Source of the DNA: JAJCYX01 sp965243825
Lineage (GTDB): Bacteria > Chloroflexota > Dehalococcoidia > Lucifugimonadales > Lucifugimonadaceae
NCBI GenBank assembly: GCA_965243825.1
Contig: CBDEVT010000001.1
Coordinates: 3,038,001-3,102,000 of the forward strand
Length of the DNA: 64,000 bases
Direction: 5' to 3'
The position numbers and the translations under genes are program-made. This document shows, piece by piece, positions 33,824 through 42,296 of the stretch. Within the stretch, counting starts at the first letter, position 1; each line of letters opens with the position of its first letter. The notes under the pieces are model-generated. The model saw nothing but the letters and a program-made list of their open reading frames with translations. It did not search any database and was not told the DNA's origin.

Positions 33824-34702
33824 ATGAATACTCAAATCGCTCCTGTTCGCAAAGCCGTTATCCCAGTAGCTGGTCTTGGCACCCGTTTCCTGCCTGCAAC
33901 TCGGTCTGTACCGAAAATTCTTTTGCCGGTGCTGAATGTGCCGGTGATCGAGTACGCGGTCCGTGAACTTGTCGATTCAGGCATCAGGGATATTGCACTC
34001 GTGATGTCCAGGGGTATGGAGTCGGTTGCCGATTATTTCGGAGACCAGGAGAAGCTCGCCTCAACGCTTGAAGAACGTGGCAAAGCCGACCTTGCAGCGG
34101 AGCAGAGAGAGATCTCAGACCTTGCAACAGTTGTCACTCGCTATCAGGACGACCCGAAAGGCCTTGGCCACGCTGTGTTCATGGCACGTGACTTCGTGGG
34201 CGACGAGCCGTTTGCCGTGATCCTGCCCGACGACGTGATCTGGTCCAATACGCCAGCGACACAGCAGCTACTGGATGTTCGCAACAGCAACGGTGGCGGA
34301 TCTGTAGTCGCAGGACTCGAAGTGCCAGACGAAGTAGTGCCGACAAAGGGCATCATCGATGGCGAAGAGATCGCTACCGGCGTCTATTCAGTGAAAGGGC
34401 TTGTTGAGAAGCCAGCGCTCGAAGATGCACCGACGAATATGTCTATCATCGGTCGCTATGTGCTCGAACCTGCTGTCTTCGACTTCCTGGAGAAGGAACA
34501 GACCGGTGCAGGTGGTGAGATACAGCTAACAGACGCCATCGAGGCGACAATAGGCACATTGCCAGTTCACGCTTGTCGTTTCGAAGGTCATCATGCGGAC
34601 ACCGGAAACCCCGGCGGCATGCTCGAGGCCGCCCTACACGAAGCTGGCAAGAGTCCGGAACTCCGAGCACTCGTTAAGGGCGCAGTCGCTGGCTGGGAGT
34701 AG
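33824..34702 (+). CDS. galU: UTP-glucose-1-phosphate uridylyltransferase GalU
   Basis: Makes UDP-glucose from UTP and glucose-1-phosphate. Nucleotidyltransferase signature AGLGTRFLPATRSVPKILLP near residue 17 (usual ATK is ATR here), FAVILPDDVIW for the metal Asp, GLVEKPALEDAPTNMSIIGRY as the sugar-phosphate region, and GEIQLTDAIEA. 292 aa, normal. Provides activated glucose for envelope polysaccharides or glycolipids. Confidence 0.95.
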   Translation: MNTQIAPVRKAVIPVAGLGTRFLPATRSVPKILLPVLNVPVIEYAVRELVDSGIRDIALVMSRGMESVADYFGDQEKLASTLEERGKADLAAEQREISDLATVVTRYQDDPKGLGHAVFMARDFVGDEPFAVILPDDVIWSNTPATQQLLDVRNSNGGGSVVAGLEVPDEVVPTKGIIDGEEIATGVYSVKGLVEKPALEDAPTNMSIIGRYVLEPAVFDFLEKEQTGAGGEIQLTDAIEATIGTLPVHACRFEGHHADTGNPGGMLEAALHEAGKSPELRALVKGAVAGWE

Positions 34703-34955
34703 ACCACGACTGCGGATCTCGCATCGCTCTGACAGCGAGGCTGATCCCGCTGGCGGTGAACCTGCGTCATGGGCACCGATGCCCTGCTCCCCAGCCTTGG
34801 TGACCTTCAAGAGCAATATGCGGTAATCACCCCCTTTCGCTGACGAACGATACAGTGTTAGGTATGAGTAATAGGCCGCACGCGCCGCTTTTCGAAAACA
34901 TCGTGGCCCATCTGTACAGAAGTGCTCAGACCAAACTGGTATCGGAGTGACCTGC

Positions 34956-36017
34956 ATGAAAACAGTAATGCTCACAATGGCCAGCGGCCGGTTCGCAACT
35001 GGTGTCATCAAGGCCCTGCGATACTCAGAAGAAGAGTTTCACCTGATCGGCCTCGACTCCGACCCGGTAAACATTCTCGTGGCAGATCTTGACGAACGCA
35101 TCCTAGTGCCTCGGATCACCGATGATCGGTTCTACCCGCTGGTGAGGCAGCTAATTGCAGAGCATAAACCGGACTTCTTCTGGCCAATTCACGACGACGA
35201 GATGCCCGTCTTCGCCGGTATGGATGATCTTGAAGCGCCAACCTTTCTGCCACCAGTCGATGTGTTCACGCTGACGCAGGACAAGATGGCCTCATACCTC
35301 CATTTCAAGGAACATGATGTTCCAGTTCCAGAAACGCTTTTCGTCAATACAGAAGACGATCTGAAAGAAGCAATGGAACGGTTTGGAAACGATGTGTGGC
35401 TCAGGGCATACATAGGATTTGGCAGTAAAGGTGCGTTGCGTGTATCGAGCCTTGATGACGCGATCGCCTGGCTGAACCTGAACGATGGCTGGGGCAGCTT
35501 CACTGCAGCACAGAGGATGCCTGGAGCAGACAGCGTCGTGGAGATGGTCTGGTATCGCGGGGAGCTGCTGTTCTCGCAGAGCCGAACACGAGGGCGAGGC
35601 ACGCCCGGTACAGTTGGCGCATCAAGACGATGGCGTCGCAACGCTTCGGTTGGAGCGCCACCGGCAGTCACTGAGGTCGGCATCCAGGCGGTCAAGTCGG
35701 TCATGCAGGAACCGCATGGCCTGTTCTTTGTTGACCAGAAGCTGGACGAGAAAGGCATACCTCGCGTAACTGAGGTAAATGCAGGTCGCTTCTCAACCAA
35801 CGGAATAATCTACTGGTACGACGTCACACTCAATGTGGCCGAACTTGTCGTAAACCTGGCCCTGGGCGAGGAACACGGAATCACGACACCTGTTATGGAC
35901 ACCGCTCCCGAAGATGTATACAGGGTTAATGGGGATGAATTTCCGGTGATGTTTGTGCCCAAGAGCGCTCCGAAAGCACTCGAGGCCGACCTGGAGCAAC
36001 GACTGAAAGAGCTGTAG
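34956..36017 (+). CDS. ATP-grasp family ligase (CarB-like), paralogue A
   Basis: 353-residue ATP-grasp protein. The ATG at 34956 has GGAG 8 nt upstream (frame opens at GTG 34947). N-terminal Rossmann-like MLTMASGRFATGVIKALRY; then DFFWPIHDDEMPVFAGM, LTQDKMASYLHFKEHDVPVP (start of the ATP-grasp fold), WLRAYIGFGSKGALRV (glycine-rich ATP loop with Lys) and RVTEVNAGRFST (metal-binding Glu/Asn). It likely joins a carboxylate to an amine or makes an acyl phosphate. Closely related to the gene at 54646-55710. Substrate unknown. Confidence 0.82.
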   Translation: MKTVMLTMASGRFATGVIKALRYSEEEFHLIGLDSDPVNILVADLDERILVPRITDDRFYPLVRQLIAEHKPDFFWPIHDDEMPVFAGMDDLEAPTFLPPVDVFTLTQDKMASYLHFKEHDVPVPETLFVNTEDDLKEAMERFGNDVWLRAYIGFGSKGALRVSSLDDAIAWLNLNDGWGSFTAAQRMPGADSVVEMVWYRGELLFSQSRTRGRGTPGTVGASRRWRRNASVGAPPAVTEVGIQAVKSVMQEPHGLFFVDQKLDEKGIPRVTEVNAGRFSTNGIIYWYDVTLNVAELVVNLALGEEHGITTPVMDTAPEDVYRVNGDEFPVMFVPKSAPKALEADLEQRLKEL

Positions 36018-36384
36018 ACCGGTCCCGTCCAGGCAGCAGGGTCAGAGATCGATCCGGTCCTCCAGATCGTGCGGCAGCTTCACCTTGTGAAGTTGGTTTG
36101 ACGTCGCACCAGGTGGTCTCAAATGTTCCCTGATCATCCGGCCAGCGACGTCCTGCATTTGGATGTGGGTGGTTTACTGTGGTTGGTTCAGTTCGCTTCG
36201 TTCTCGAGTATCCGAATATCGGCGAATGACCATCCTGAGTGATCCAGTTTGCCATCTGTGGCGAACTACCGACACATAAGCCGATTTCGCGCTGATTCCA
36301 CATGAGTTGCATCGAATCCAGATATTTGAATGCTTCACCGAGTGCAACCCGTGATAAAGCACTCGACGTCCCGGAGAAAAATTT
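36018..36384. other. 367-nt intergenic region upstream of the DNRLRE lipoprotein gene
   Basis: No RNA gene, repeat or convincing frame. A minus-strand frame across it lacks any conserved sequence, and a short peptide-like stretch near 36180-36260 (minus strand) is not backed by a start codon. A GGAG (36373-36376) at the right edge is the ribosome site of the next gene. Confidence 0.4.
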
Positions 36385-37398
36385 TTGCCGCACTTGAATC
36401 TTGTTCCATCTGCCAGAACACTTACCGGCAATGCTGCCCTCATGCTGGTAGCAGCGCTTGTCTCATTGGCAGTCGCATGTGGCAGCGACGATCCTTCTCC
36501 AACCGCTACATCATCATCCGGCGGCCAGCAGCCGACAGTAACTACTGTGCCTGCCACAGCAGAGCCGACGGCGACGAACACGCCCGCACCTACGCCGACC
36601 GGCACACAGCCGACCGTTACTCCAGGCGGCCCGGCCACAGCCACGCCAGTAATCACGGTGCCGACAAATACAGCTGTGCCTACGAACACGCCTTCAAATC
36701 CCAGCCCGGCGGCAACATCTACACCCGTGCCTGTGCCTACGAACACACCGGCCGCTGTTCCGGATGTGAAGTTCACTCCTGGTGTTCCGAATACTGTCGA
36801 ACTACCGGCCGGAAAAGACAACACGCTTTACCAGTCGTCCATAGGCGCAACCAGCAACGGTTCCGGCACAGGGCTGTTCGTGGGCAAGACAAACAACAAC
36901 TCACTGCGACGAACACTCGTCTGGTTCGATATCGCAAGCGTCGTGCCGTCTGGCTCAACGATCGAATCTGTCGAGATGCGATTGACCATGAACAGGACAG
37001 CGACAGGCAGCGAGCCCGTCCTTGTTCACCGTGTCACGTCAGACTGGGGTGAAGGTCCATCCGATGCTGCGGCAAACGAAGGACGCGGTGCGAACGCAGA
37101 TCCTGGCGATGTCACCTGGCTGCATACCTTCTCGCCAGACCAGACCTGGCGAACAGAAGGTGGTGATTTTGAATCGACTGCCAGTGCTCAGACCGACGTC
37201 CAGGGCCCGGGCAGCTACACATGGGACTCGACCGCGGCCCTCGTTGCAGATGTTCAGTCCTGGATCGATGAGCACGGTTCCAACTTCGGATGGGTACTGC
37301 TGGGTGACGAGGCAAACAGCAAGACTGCCAAGCGCTTCGGTAGCCGGGAGAGTAGTGAGCCACCGGTGTTGGTGATCACGTTCACACCTCCCAACTGA
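36385..37398 (+). CDS. secreted lipoprotein with Thr/Pro-rich linker and DNRLRE-type domain
   Basis: TTG start at 36385 with GGAG 8 nt upstream. A lipoprotein signal ends in LVSLAVAC (about residue 32), followed by a ~95-residue linker rich in Thr, Pro and Ala (about 35-130) that would hold the domain away from the membrane. The C-terminal ~200 residues match the DNRLRE pattern: TLYQSSIGATSNG, FVGKTNNNSLRRTLVWFDIA, ESVEMRLTMN, VHRVTSDWGEG and WVLLGDEANSKTAKRFGSRE. Such domains occur on bacterial surface and polysaccharide-acting proteins. 337 aa; ligand unknown. Confidence 0.82.
   Translation: MPHLNLVPSARTLTGNAALMLVAALVSLAVACGSDDPSPTATSSSGGQQPTVTTVPATAEPTATNTPAPTPTGTQPTVTPGGPATATPVITVPTNTAVPTNTPSNPSPAATSTPVPVPTNTPAAVPDVKFTPGVPNTVELPAGKDNTLYQSSIGATSNGSGTGLFVGKTNNNSLRRTLVWFDIASVVPSGSTIESVEMRLTMNRTATGSEPVLVHRVTSDWGEGPSDAAANEGRGANADPGDVTWLHTFSPDQTWRTEGGDFESTASAQTDVQGPGSYTWDSTAALVADVQSWIDEHGSNFGWVLLGDEANSKTAKRFGSRESSEPPVLVITFTPPN
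36490..36770 (+). repeat. Thr/Pro/Ala-rich linker-coding low-complexity DNA
   Basis: Imperfect short repeats of ACNCCN/CCGACN-type codons encode the PT-rich linker of the lipoprotein. The antisense strand consequently reads as a long Val/Gly-rich spurious frame. Confidence 0.7.
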
Positions 37399-37416
37399 GC
37401 GCCGTCGGCCTCTCCA

Positions 37417-38715
37417 CTAAACAGGTGTGACGCTGCGTAGGCGACGGGAGGCTCGCACCAGTACAAGACCTGTGGCGAATACCAGCAGGCCTGCTCCCCC
37501 GAGCGCCCACTGGACGCCGACTAGCTCCCCGAGAGCCCCGAGCCCGATGTGCCCGAGCCAGCCAAAGCCGATGGCGAATACCCAGCCGCCAATCGCCCGG
37601 CCTCGCATGTGTTCCGGAACGTTGGCTTGCAGCAGTACCCATTGCATCGCATCGAATGCGCCTGCCGACATCCCGACTCCCAGAATCAGCACCATGGAGA
37701 GTGCGAATACGGGCGAGGCTGCAAACAGCATGAGGAAAGTGCCGTATCCGAGCGTGATGGCGACGAGGAGTCGTTCTTTGTGCCGGTAGTCTCCAAGTGC
37801 TGACAGCCCGATTACTCCGGCGAGTCCCCCAAACGCGGCCATCATATTGAGCGCACCTAATCCGGTTCCGCCGGTATCCAGCACATTGCGTGCCACCGAT
37901 GGCAGTAGAGCGCCAAACGCGAATCCGAACATCTCTACCAGCACCGCTGCAATCAGGAGAGTACGCACAGCAGACATGCGGAACAGCATGCGCAGGTCAC
38001 GAAACGCCTGGACGAAAAGCCCAAGCCCGATGGACCGCTGTTCCACTGCCGAGCCCTGCTCTGTGGTCACTACCTGCTTTCTAATGAGCAGCGTTGCAAG
38101 TCCGGCTGCCGCAAACGCTCCAACGCCGATGATGAGCGCCCAGGAGACGCCGATCTCATCGATTGCAGCGCCACTGAGCAGACCTCCTAGCGCGCCGATG
38201 CCTCTTGCACCGACAGACTGCACCGACACTGCGTTCATGCGCAGACGCCTGGGCACCGAGTCTGTGACAAGTCCCTGCGTTGCCGGAATCTCGAATGATT
38301 GACCAACGCCTCCAAGGGCGGTCAACACGAAAACCGGCCATAATGCTGGACTGTCGAGACCTGCGAAATAGGCCAGCGCAGCCAGAATGAGCGCCTTGTA
38401 GACTGCGGTGATTCCCAGAACGCGGCTGCGAGGCCATCGGTCGACAACTGATCCCGCAATTGGAGCCGCAATCAGCGCCGGGGCCTGCCTCGCAGCAAAC
38501 GATGCTGCGGTCAAGAAGACGGAGTCAGACTCTGCGAGTACGAAGAAGCCGACCACGATGCGCTCGGTCCAGTTGCCAAGCGAGAACAGAACAGTGGCGG
38601 TCCAGACTCGTCGAAAGCTGTCGATGGCCCATGCCCGACGCTCCGAACCGTGATGTTCGGATCCACCACCATGTTTGGTCGTAGAAGGGTGTGTCGGAGC
38701 TTGATCGTTGTTCAC
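37417..38715 (-). CDS. MFS transporter, EntS-like (MFS_3) exporter
   Basis: 432 residues, about twelve transmembrane helices, with a 25-residue hydrophilic, His-rich N-terminus (KHGGGSEHHGSERR). The first helices read WTATVLFSLGNWTERIVVGF, and the loop 2-3 motif is AGSVVDRWPRSRVLG. The second-half loop GDYRHKERLL and VPEHMRGRAIGGWVFAIGFG are typical of the enterobactin-exporter-like group. Exports a small molecule of unknown identity. The His-rich stretch may bind metal; this is a guess from composition. Confidence 0.85.
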   Translation of the reverse strand: MNNDQAPTHPSTTKHGGGSEHHGSERRAWAIDSFRRVWTATVLFSLGNWTERIVVGFFVLAESDSVFLTAASFAARQAPALIAAPIAGSVVDRWPRSRVLGITAVYKALILAALAYFAGLDSPALWPVFVLTALGGVGQSFEIPATQGLVTDSVPRRLRMNAVSVQSVGARGIGALGGLLSGAAIDEIGVSWALIIGVGAFAAAGLATLLIRKQVVTTEQGSAVEQRSIGLGLFVQAFRDLRMLFRMSAVRTLLIAAVLVEMFGFAFGALLPSVARNVLDTGGTGLGALNMMAAFGGLAGVIGLSALGDYRHKERLLVAITLGYGTFLMLFAASPVFALSMVLILGVGMSAGAFDAMQWVLLQANVPEHMRGRAIGGWVFAIGFGWLGHIGLGALGELVGVQWALGGAGLLVFATGLVLVRASRRLRSVTPV

Positions 38716-38903
38716 CGGCGAATCTTACGCTGGTGAATCGACCTGGCGTGACAGCCTGCTGGTGAATATTGGCCACATCGAACAGGTTTCAGAATTGGTC
38801 CAAAAGGCAAGCATTACAGGTCTCGGTGGGCATCTATCGCAACGTCTGTGTTCTGACACAATCATAGAAACCCTTCGCCAACATCGAGGCAACCAACTCA
38901 TTC

Positions 38904-39605
38904 ATGGATCCAAGATTTTTACAGGTCATTTCCGACACGACGGTCGTCAGGCCGCCGACGCAGACGCTCGCTACGTTTGGCACTACAACAGTGACCTATC
39001 ACATGGTCACGAGGCCCTTGTACTCAGCTATCGACGCGGGCAACGCCAAAGATGAGGCGGTTGTGCGCAAAGGCGTGGTCAAGGCGAAGCAGCCGGAGAT
39101 CGTAACTCCGTACTACATGTCCCGGGCAGAAGGCTTCGGTTCTGAAGCTCAGGAGTTCATGAAAGAGCTTGTTCGCAGAGGCATGGCGGATGATCCCGGA
39201 ATCCTGTACTCGTACTCGAACGAACCATCCGGTATGGAGATTGTTTCTACTCGACCCGAAGACATCGCAGAGCGCATCGGCCGTGATATCGACGAGCACT
39301 CTCGTCCGCTCGAGGCAGTCATACTTGGAGTGGACGAGCTCTGGGACGTCTCATTGATGAAGTTCATTTTTGAACTAACTAACAGGTCGGCGCCGACGAA
39401 CATGCGAGAGTTCCAGAAAGCCGGGTCGCTGGAACTAGAGGGCGGTGTTCCTGCCGACGCCCGTCGGCGAATCGATGAGATGTTCAAGCGGGTGCAGTCC
39501 GGCGACCTTGAGCCGTCTGTCTTGCACAGGCAGCTAGAGGCGTGGGACCTGTTCAGTGCCTACGAGGACCGCTTCTTCGAGGTGCTGAGACGAAGCAGCA
39601 GTTAA
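38904..39605 (+). CDS. conserved hypothetical protein
   Basis: 233 residues, soluble, no known family. The N-terminal VISDTTVVRPPTQTLATFG is followed by charged segments, including MSRAEGFGSEAQEFMKELVR and DPGILYSYSNEPSGMEIVST, and a helical acidic/basic C-terminus (ADARRRIDEMFKRVQSGD). Its stop shares the TTAA at 39602-39605 with the convergent lepA stop. A real gene is likely: full-length frame, steady codon use and no credible frame opposite. Confidence 0.65.
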   Translation: MDPRFLQVISDTTVVRPPTQTLATFGTTTVTYHMVTRPLYSAIDAGNAKDEAVVRKGVVKAKQPEIVTPYYMSRAEGFGSEAQEFMKELVRRGMADDPGILYSYSNEPSGMEIVSTRPEDIAERIGRDIDEHSRPLEAVILGVDELWDVSLMKFIFELTNRSAPTNMREFQKAGSLELEGGVPADARRRIDEMFKRVQSGDLEPSVLHRQLEAWDLFSAYEDRFFEVLRRSSS

Positions 39606-41458
39606 CTCTTCACCGCGTGCTGGCGCTCTAGCTGCAAAACGGCCATGAAAGCCTCTTGCGGTACCTCGATCGCACCGATCATCTTGGCTCGACGCTTCTT
39701 GCCCGCCGCTTGCTGTTCAAGTAGCTTGCGCTTTCGGGTCACGTCGCCGCCGTAGCACTTAGCCAGCACGTTCTTGCGCATTGCTGAGATATTCTCCCGG
39801 GCGACGATCTTGCCGCCGATGGCCGCCTGGATAGGCACCTGGAACATCTGCCTGGGAATCAGCTCCTTCAACTTGGAGGCAAGTTGTCGGCCCTGCGACT
39901 CCGCATACGAGCGGTGGATGATGAGCGAAAGCGCATCGACCGGCTCGTGATTCACGAGCACATCCAGCTTAACCATGTTCGATTCGCGAGGTTCGATCAA
40001 CTGGTAATCGAGAGATGCGTAGCCGCTTGTCACCGACTTCAGGTTGTCGTGGAAGTCGACCAGGATCTCTGACAGTGGCAGGTTGTACTCAAGCAGGACG
40101 CGGGCATCCTGAGCCACGTTGCCCGAGTCTTCGCCCTGCGCTGGTTGCAAATACTCCATCTTGACGTACTCGCCACGTCGAGTTGTCACGAGCTCCATGA
40201 TGCCGCCGATGTAGCGGGACGGCGAAATGATCGTGATGTTCACCCAGGGCTCGAAGATCTTCGCGATCTTCTGTGGACTCGGCAGCTTTGAAGGGTTGTC
40301 GACCTGGATGGTCGTGCCGTCTGTCTGCTCAACGGTGAACGAAACGCTTGGTGCCGTGGCGATCAGGTCGAGTCCGTACTCACGTTCGAGCCGTTCCTGC
40401 ACAACGTCCATGTGGAGGAGGCCGAGGAAGCCGCACCTGAAGCCGAAGCCAAGCGCCGCTGACGACTCTGGCTCAAACACCAGTGCGGCGTCGTTAAGCT
40501 GCAACTTGGAAAGCGCTTCCCGAAGTTCCGGGAAATCGTCGCCTTCAGCCGGGTATATACCGGTGAAGACCATTGGGCGTTGCTGCGCATAGCCTTCGAG
40601 TGGTTCTGTAGCAGGATTTGCCGCAGTGGTCATGGTGTCGCCAACGCGGCAGTCACGCACATTCTTCAGGCCAGTAGCGACGTACCCGACCTCACCGACG
40701 GATAACGAGTCGGACTTCATGAGTACGGGGCTGAAGTAGCCGGTTTCGAGCGCTTCTGGCTGCACCCCGGTGCGCATGAGCTTGACCTTCTCGCCGGACT
40801 TCAGCGAGCCGTTCATCACCCTGACGTAGGCGACAACACCTTTGAACTGATCGTACTTCGAATCGAAGATCATCGCCTGCAGCGGTTCTTGCGGGTCGCC
40901 TTTCGGTGGCGGGACCAGCGTCACGACGGTCTCAAGGAGATCGATCACACCTTCGCCGGTCTTGCCGGATGCGTGCAGTATCTCGCTGTCCTTGAAACCG
41001 AAAGCCTGTTTGATCTCATCCGCGACGCGTTCGGGCTCGGCAGCGGGCATATCGATCTTGTTGATGACCGGGATGATCTCGAGATCATGCTCAAGTGCCA
41101 GGTAGATGTTGGCCATCGTCTGCGCCTGGATGCCCTGGGTGGCATCCACGAGCAGCAGCGCCCCTTCGCAAGCAGCTAACGAGCGCGAGACCTCATACGT
41201 GAAGTCGACGTGCCCGGGAGTATCGATCAGGTTCAATTGGTAGTCGACACCGTCCTGGCTCTTGTATGGAAGCCTGATCGCCTGTGCCTTGATCGTGATG
41301 CCGCGCTCCCGCTCCAGCGCCATTGTGTCGAGGTGCTGGTCGGTCATATCGCGGTCAGAGACCGCCCCCGTTTCCTGGATGAGGCGGTCGGCAAGGGTCG
41401 ACTTGCCGTGGTCGATGTGAGCGATGATGCAGAAGTTGCGGATGTTTGACTGGTGCAT
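39602..41458 (-). CDS. lepA: elongation factor 4 (LepA)
   Basis: Ribosome-associated GTPase. The ATG at 41458 gives 618 aa starting MHQSNIRNFCIIAHIDHGKS (P-loop); switch II is LIDTPGHVDFTYEV, G4 is NKIDMPAAEP. The LepA-specific C-terminus is present, including KCYGGDVTRKRKLLEQQAAG and KKRRAKMIGAIEVPQEAF. Complete; the frame runs open to 41524. Confidence 0.97.
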   Translation of the reverse strand: MHQSNIRNFCIIAHIDHGKSTLADRLIQETGAVSDRDMTDQHLDTMALERERGITIKAQAIRLPYKSQDGVDYQLNLIDTPGHVDFTYEVSRSLAACEGALLLVDATQGIQAQTMANIYLALEHDLEIIPVINKIDMPAAEPERVADEIKQAFGFKDSEILHASGKTGEGVIDLLETVVTLVPPPKGDPQEPLQAMIFDSKYDQFKGVVAYVRVMNGSLKSGEKVKLMRTGVQPEALETGYFSPVLMKSDSLSVGEVGYVATGLKNVRDCRVGDTMTTAANPATEPLEGYAQQRPMVFTGIYPAEGDDFPELREALSKLQLNDAALVFEPESSAALGFGFRCGFLGLLHMDVVQERLEREYGLDLIATAPSVSFTVEQTDGTTIQVDNPSKLPSPQKIAKIFEPWVNITIISPSRYIGGIMELVTTRRGEYVKMEYLQPAQGEDSGNVAQDARVLLEYNLPLSEILVDFHDNLKSVTSGYASLDYQLIEPRESNMVKLDVLVNHEPVDALSLIIHRSYAESQGRQLASKLKELIPRQMFQVPIQAAIGGKIVARENISAMRKNVLAKCYGGDVTRKRKLLEQQAAGKKRRAKMIGAIEVPQEAFMAVLQLERQHAVKS

Positions 41459-41625
41459 ACGTCTCAATTGTAGTTGTGGTGACGGCGAGATGGCATGGAT
41501 GTGACCGATACTTTTCTGCGTCATTCGAACTGATTGAAGACGAACAGATCATGGTTCCTGACTTACAAAGCCGGATCTGTGTAGTCTTTTCACCACGAAG
41601 GATCAAGGTTCGGAGGTAGTTGACC

Positions 41626-42174
41626 ATGACCAGCGATGTCACGTACGGAAACATGTCTTCCGAGGCAGTGAAGAAGGGCACGGGACGCGACTGGGATGAA
41701 TGGTTGAAGCTGCTCGATGACGCCGGCGCGCAAAAGATGTCTCATAAAGAGATCGCCGCCTGGCTAAACGAGAAGCACATCGAAAGCGGCTGGTGGGCTC
41801 AGTCAGTGACGGTCGGTTACGAACAGGCGCGTGGCATGCGCAAACGGCACGAGCGTCCAGACGGCTTTTCCGTGAGCGTCAGCAAGACGATCAGTGGTGC
41901 TATAGGCGACCTCTATTCAGCGTGGACGGATTCAGCAAAGCGCGAATCGTGGCTGCCGAGCACCGAACTTGACTACACGACAGCTAACGAAAACAAGAGC
42001 CTGCGCGCGAAGTGGCCCAACGACGATTCGCTACTGATTGTCAACTTCTACGACAAGGGCGACAGCCGTACGCAGGTGGTTGTTCAGCTTGAGAGACTCG
42101 TGAACGAAGAGATTGTTGAGCGGCGCAGGAAGTTCTGGCGAGAAGCACTCGGAAGACTTGCTGAGTCAATCTGA
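41626..42174 (+). CDS. SRPBCC (AHSA1-like) protein with conserved N-terminal helical domain
   Basis: The ATG at 41626 follows GGAGG at ~8 nt (182 aa). Residues ~20-75 form a conserved module, with WLKLLDDAGAQKMSHKEIA, SGWWAQSVTVGYEQARGMRK and the WW...VTVGYE core, seen upstream of SRPBCC domains in many bacteria. Residues ~80-180 match the AHSA1/START-like fold (VSKTISGAIGDLYSAWTD, TQVVVQLERL). It probably binds a hydrophobic ligand; a regulatory role is possible. Divergent from lepA. Confidence 0.78.
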   Translation: MTSDVTYGNMSSEAVKKGTGRDWDEWLKLLDDAGAQKMSHKEIAAWLNEKHIESGWWAQSVTVGYEQARGMRKRHERPDGFSVSVSKTISGAIGDLYSAWTDSAKRESWLPSTELDYTTANENKSLRAKWPNDDSLLIVNFYDKGDSRTQVVVQLERLVNEEIVERRRKFWREALGRLAESI

Positions 42175-42248
42175 TAGAGCCAGTCTGGCCTGTTCAGCCA
42201 TGATTTCAGCGGCAGCGAGAACGATCCTCTGTAGTCGTACGTATCAAG

Positions 42249-42276
42249 TTGCGCGTGCTGAAATCGGTGACATAAT
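42249..42276 (+). promoter_or_regulatory. putative promoter of the large surface protein gene
   Basis: TTGCGC (42249-42254) and CATAAT (42271-42276) with 16-nt spacing, ending 20-30 nt before the GTG/ATG starts at 42297/42306. Pattern-based only. Confidence 0.35.
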
Positions 42277-42296
42277 TCGCCGACTCACAGCGCTGA

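Noticed and set aside
34681..34714. 8-bp inverted repeat CGCAGTCG...CGACTGCG spanning the galU stop
   Set aside because: 18-nt loop and no T-run; weak as a terminator and probably chance.
35926..36393. 155-aa minus-strand frame, and a short peptide-like stretch near 36180-36260
   Set aside because: It overlaps the end of the ATP-grasp gene, has no ribosome site, and the peptide-like portion lacks a start codon.
36174..36824. 216-aa minus-strand frame rich in Val, Gly and Thr
   Set aside because: It is the antisense of the Thr/Pro-rich lipoprotein linker; composition and repeats come from that low-complexity DNA.
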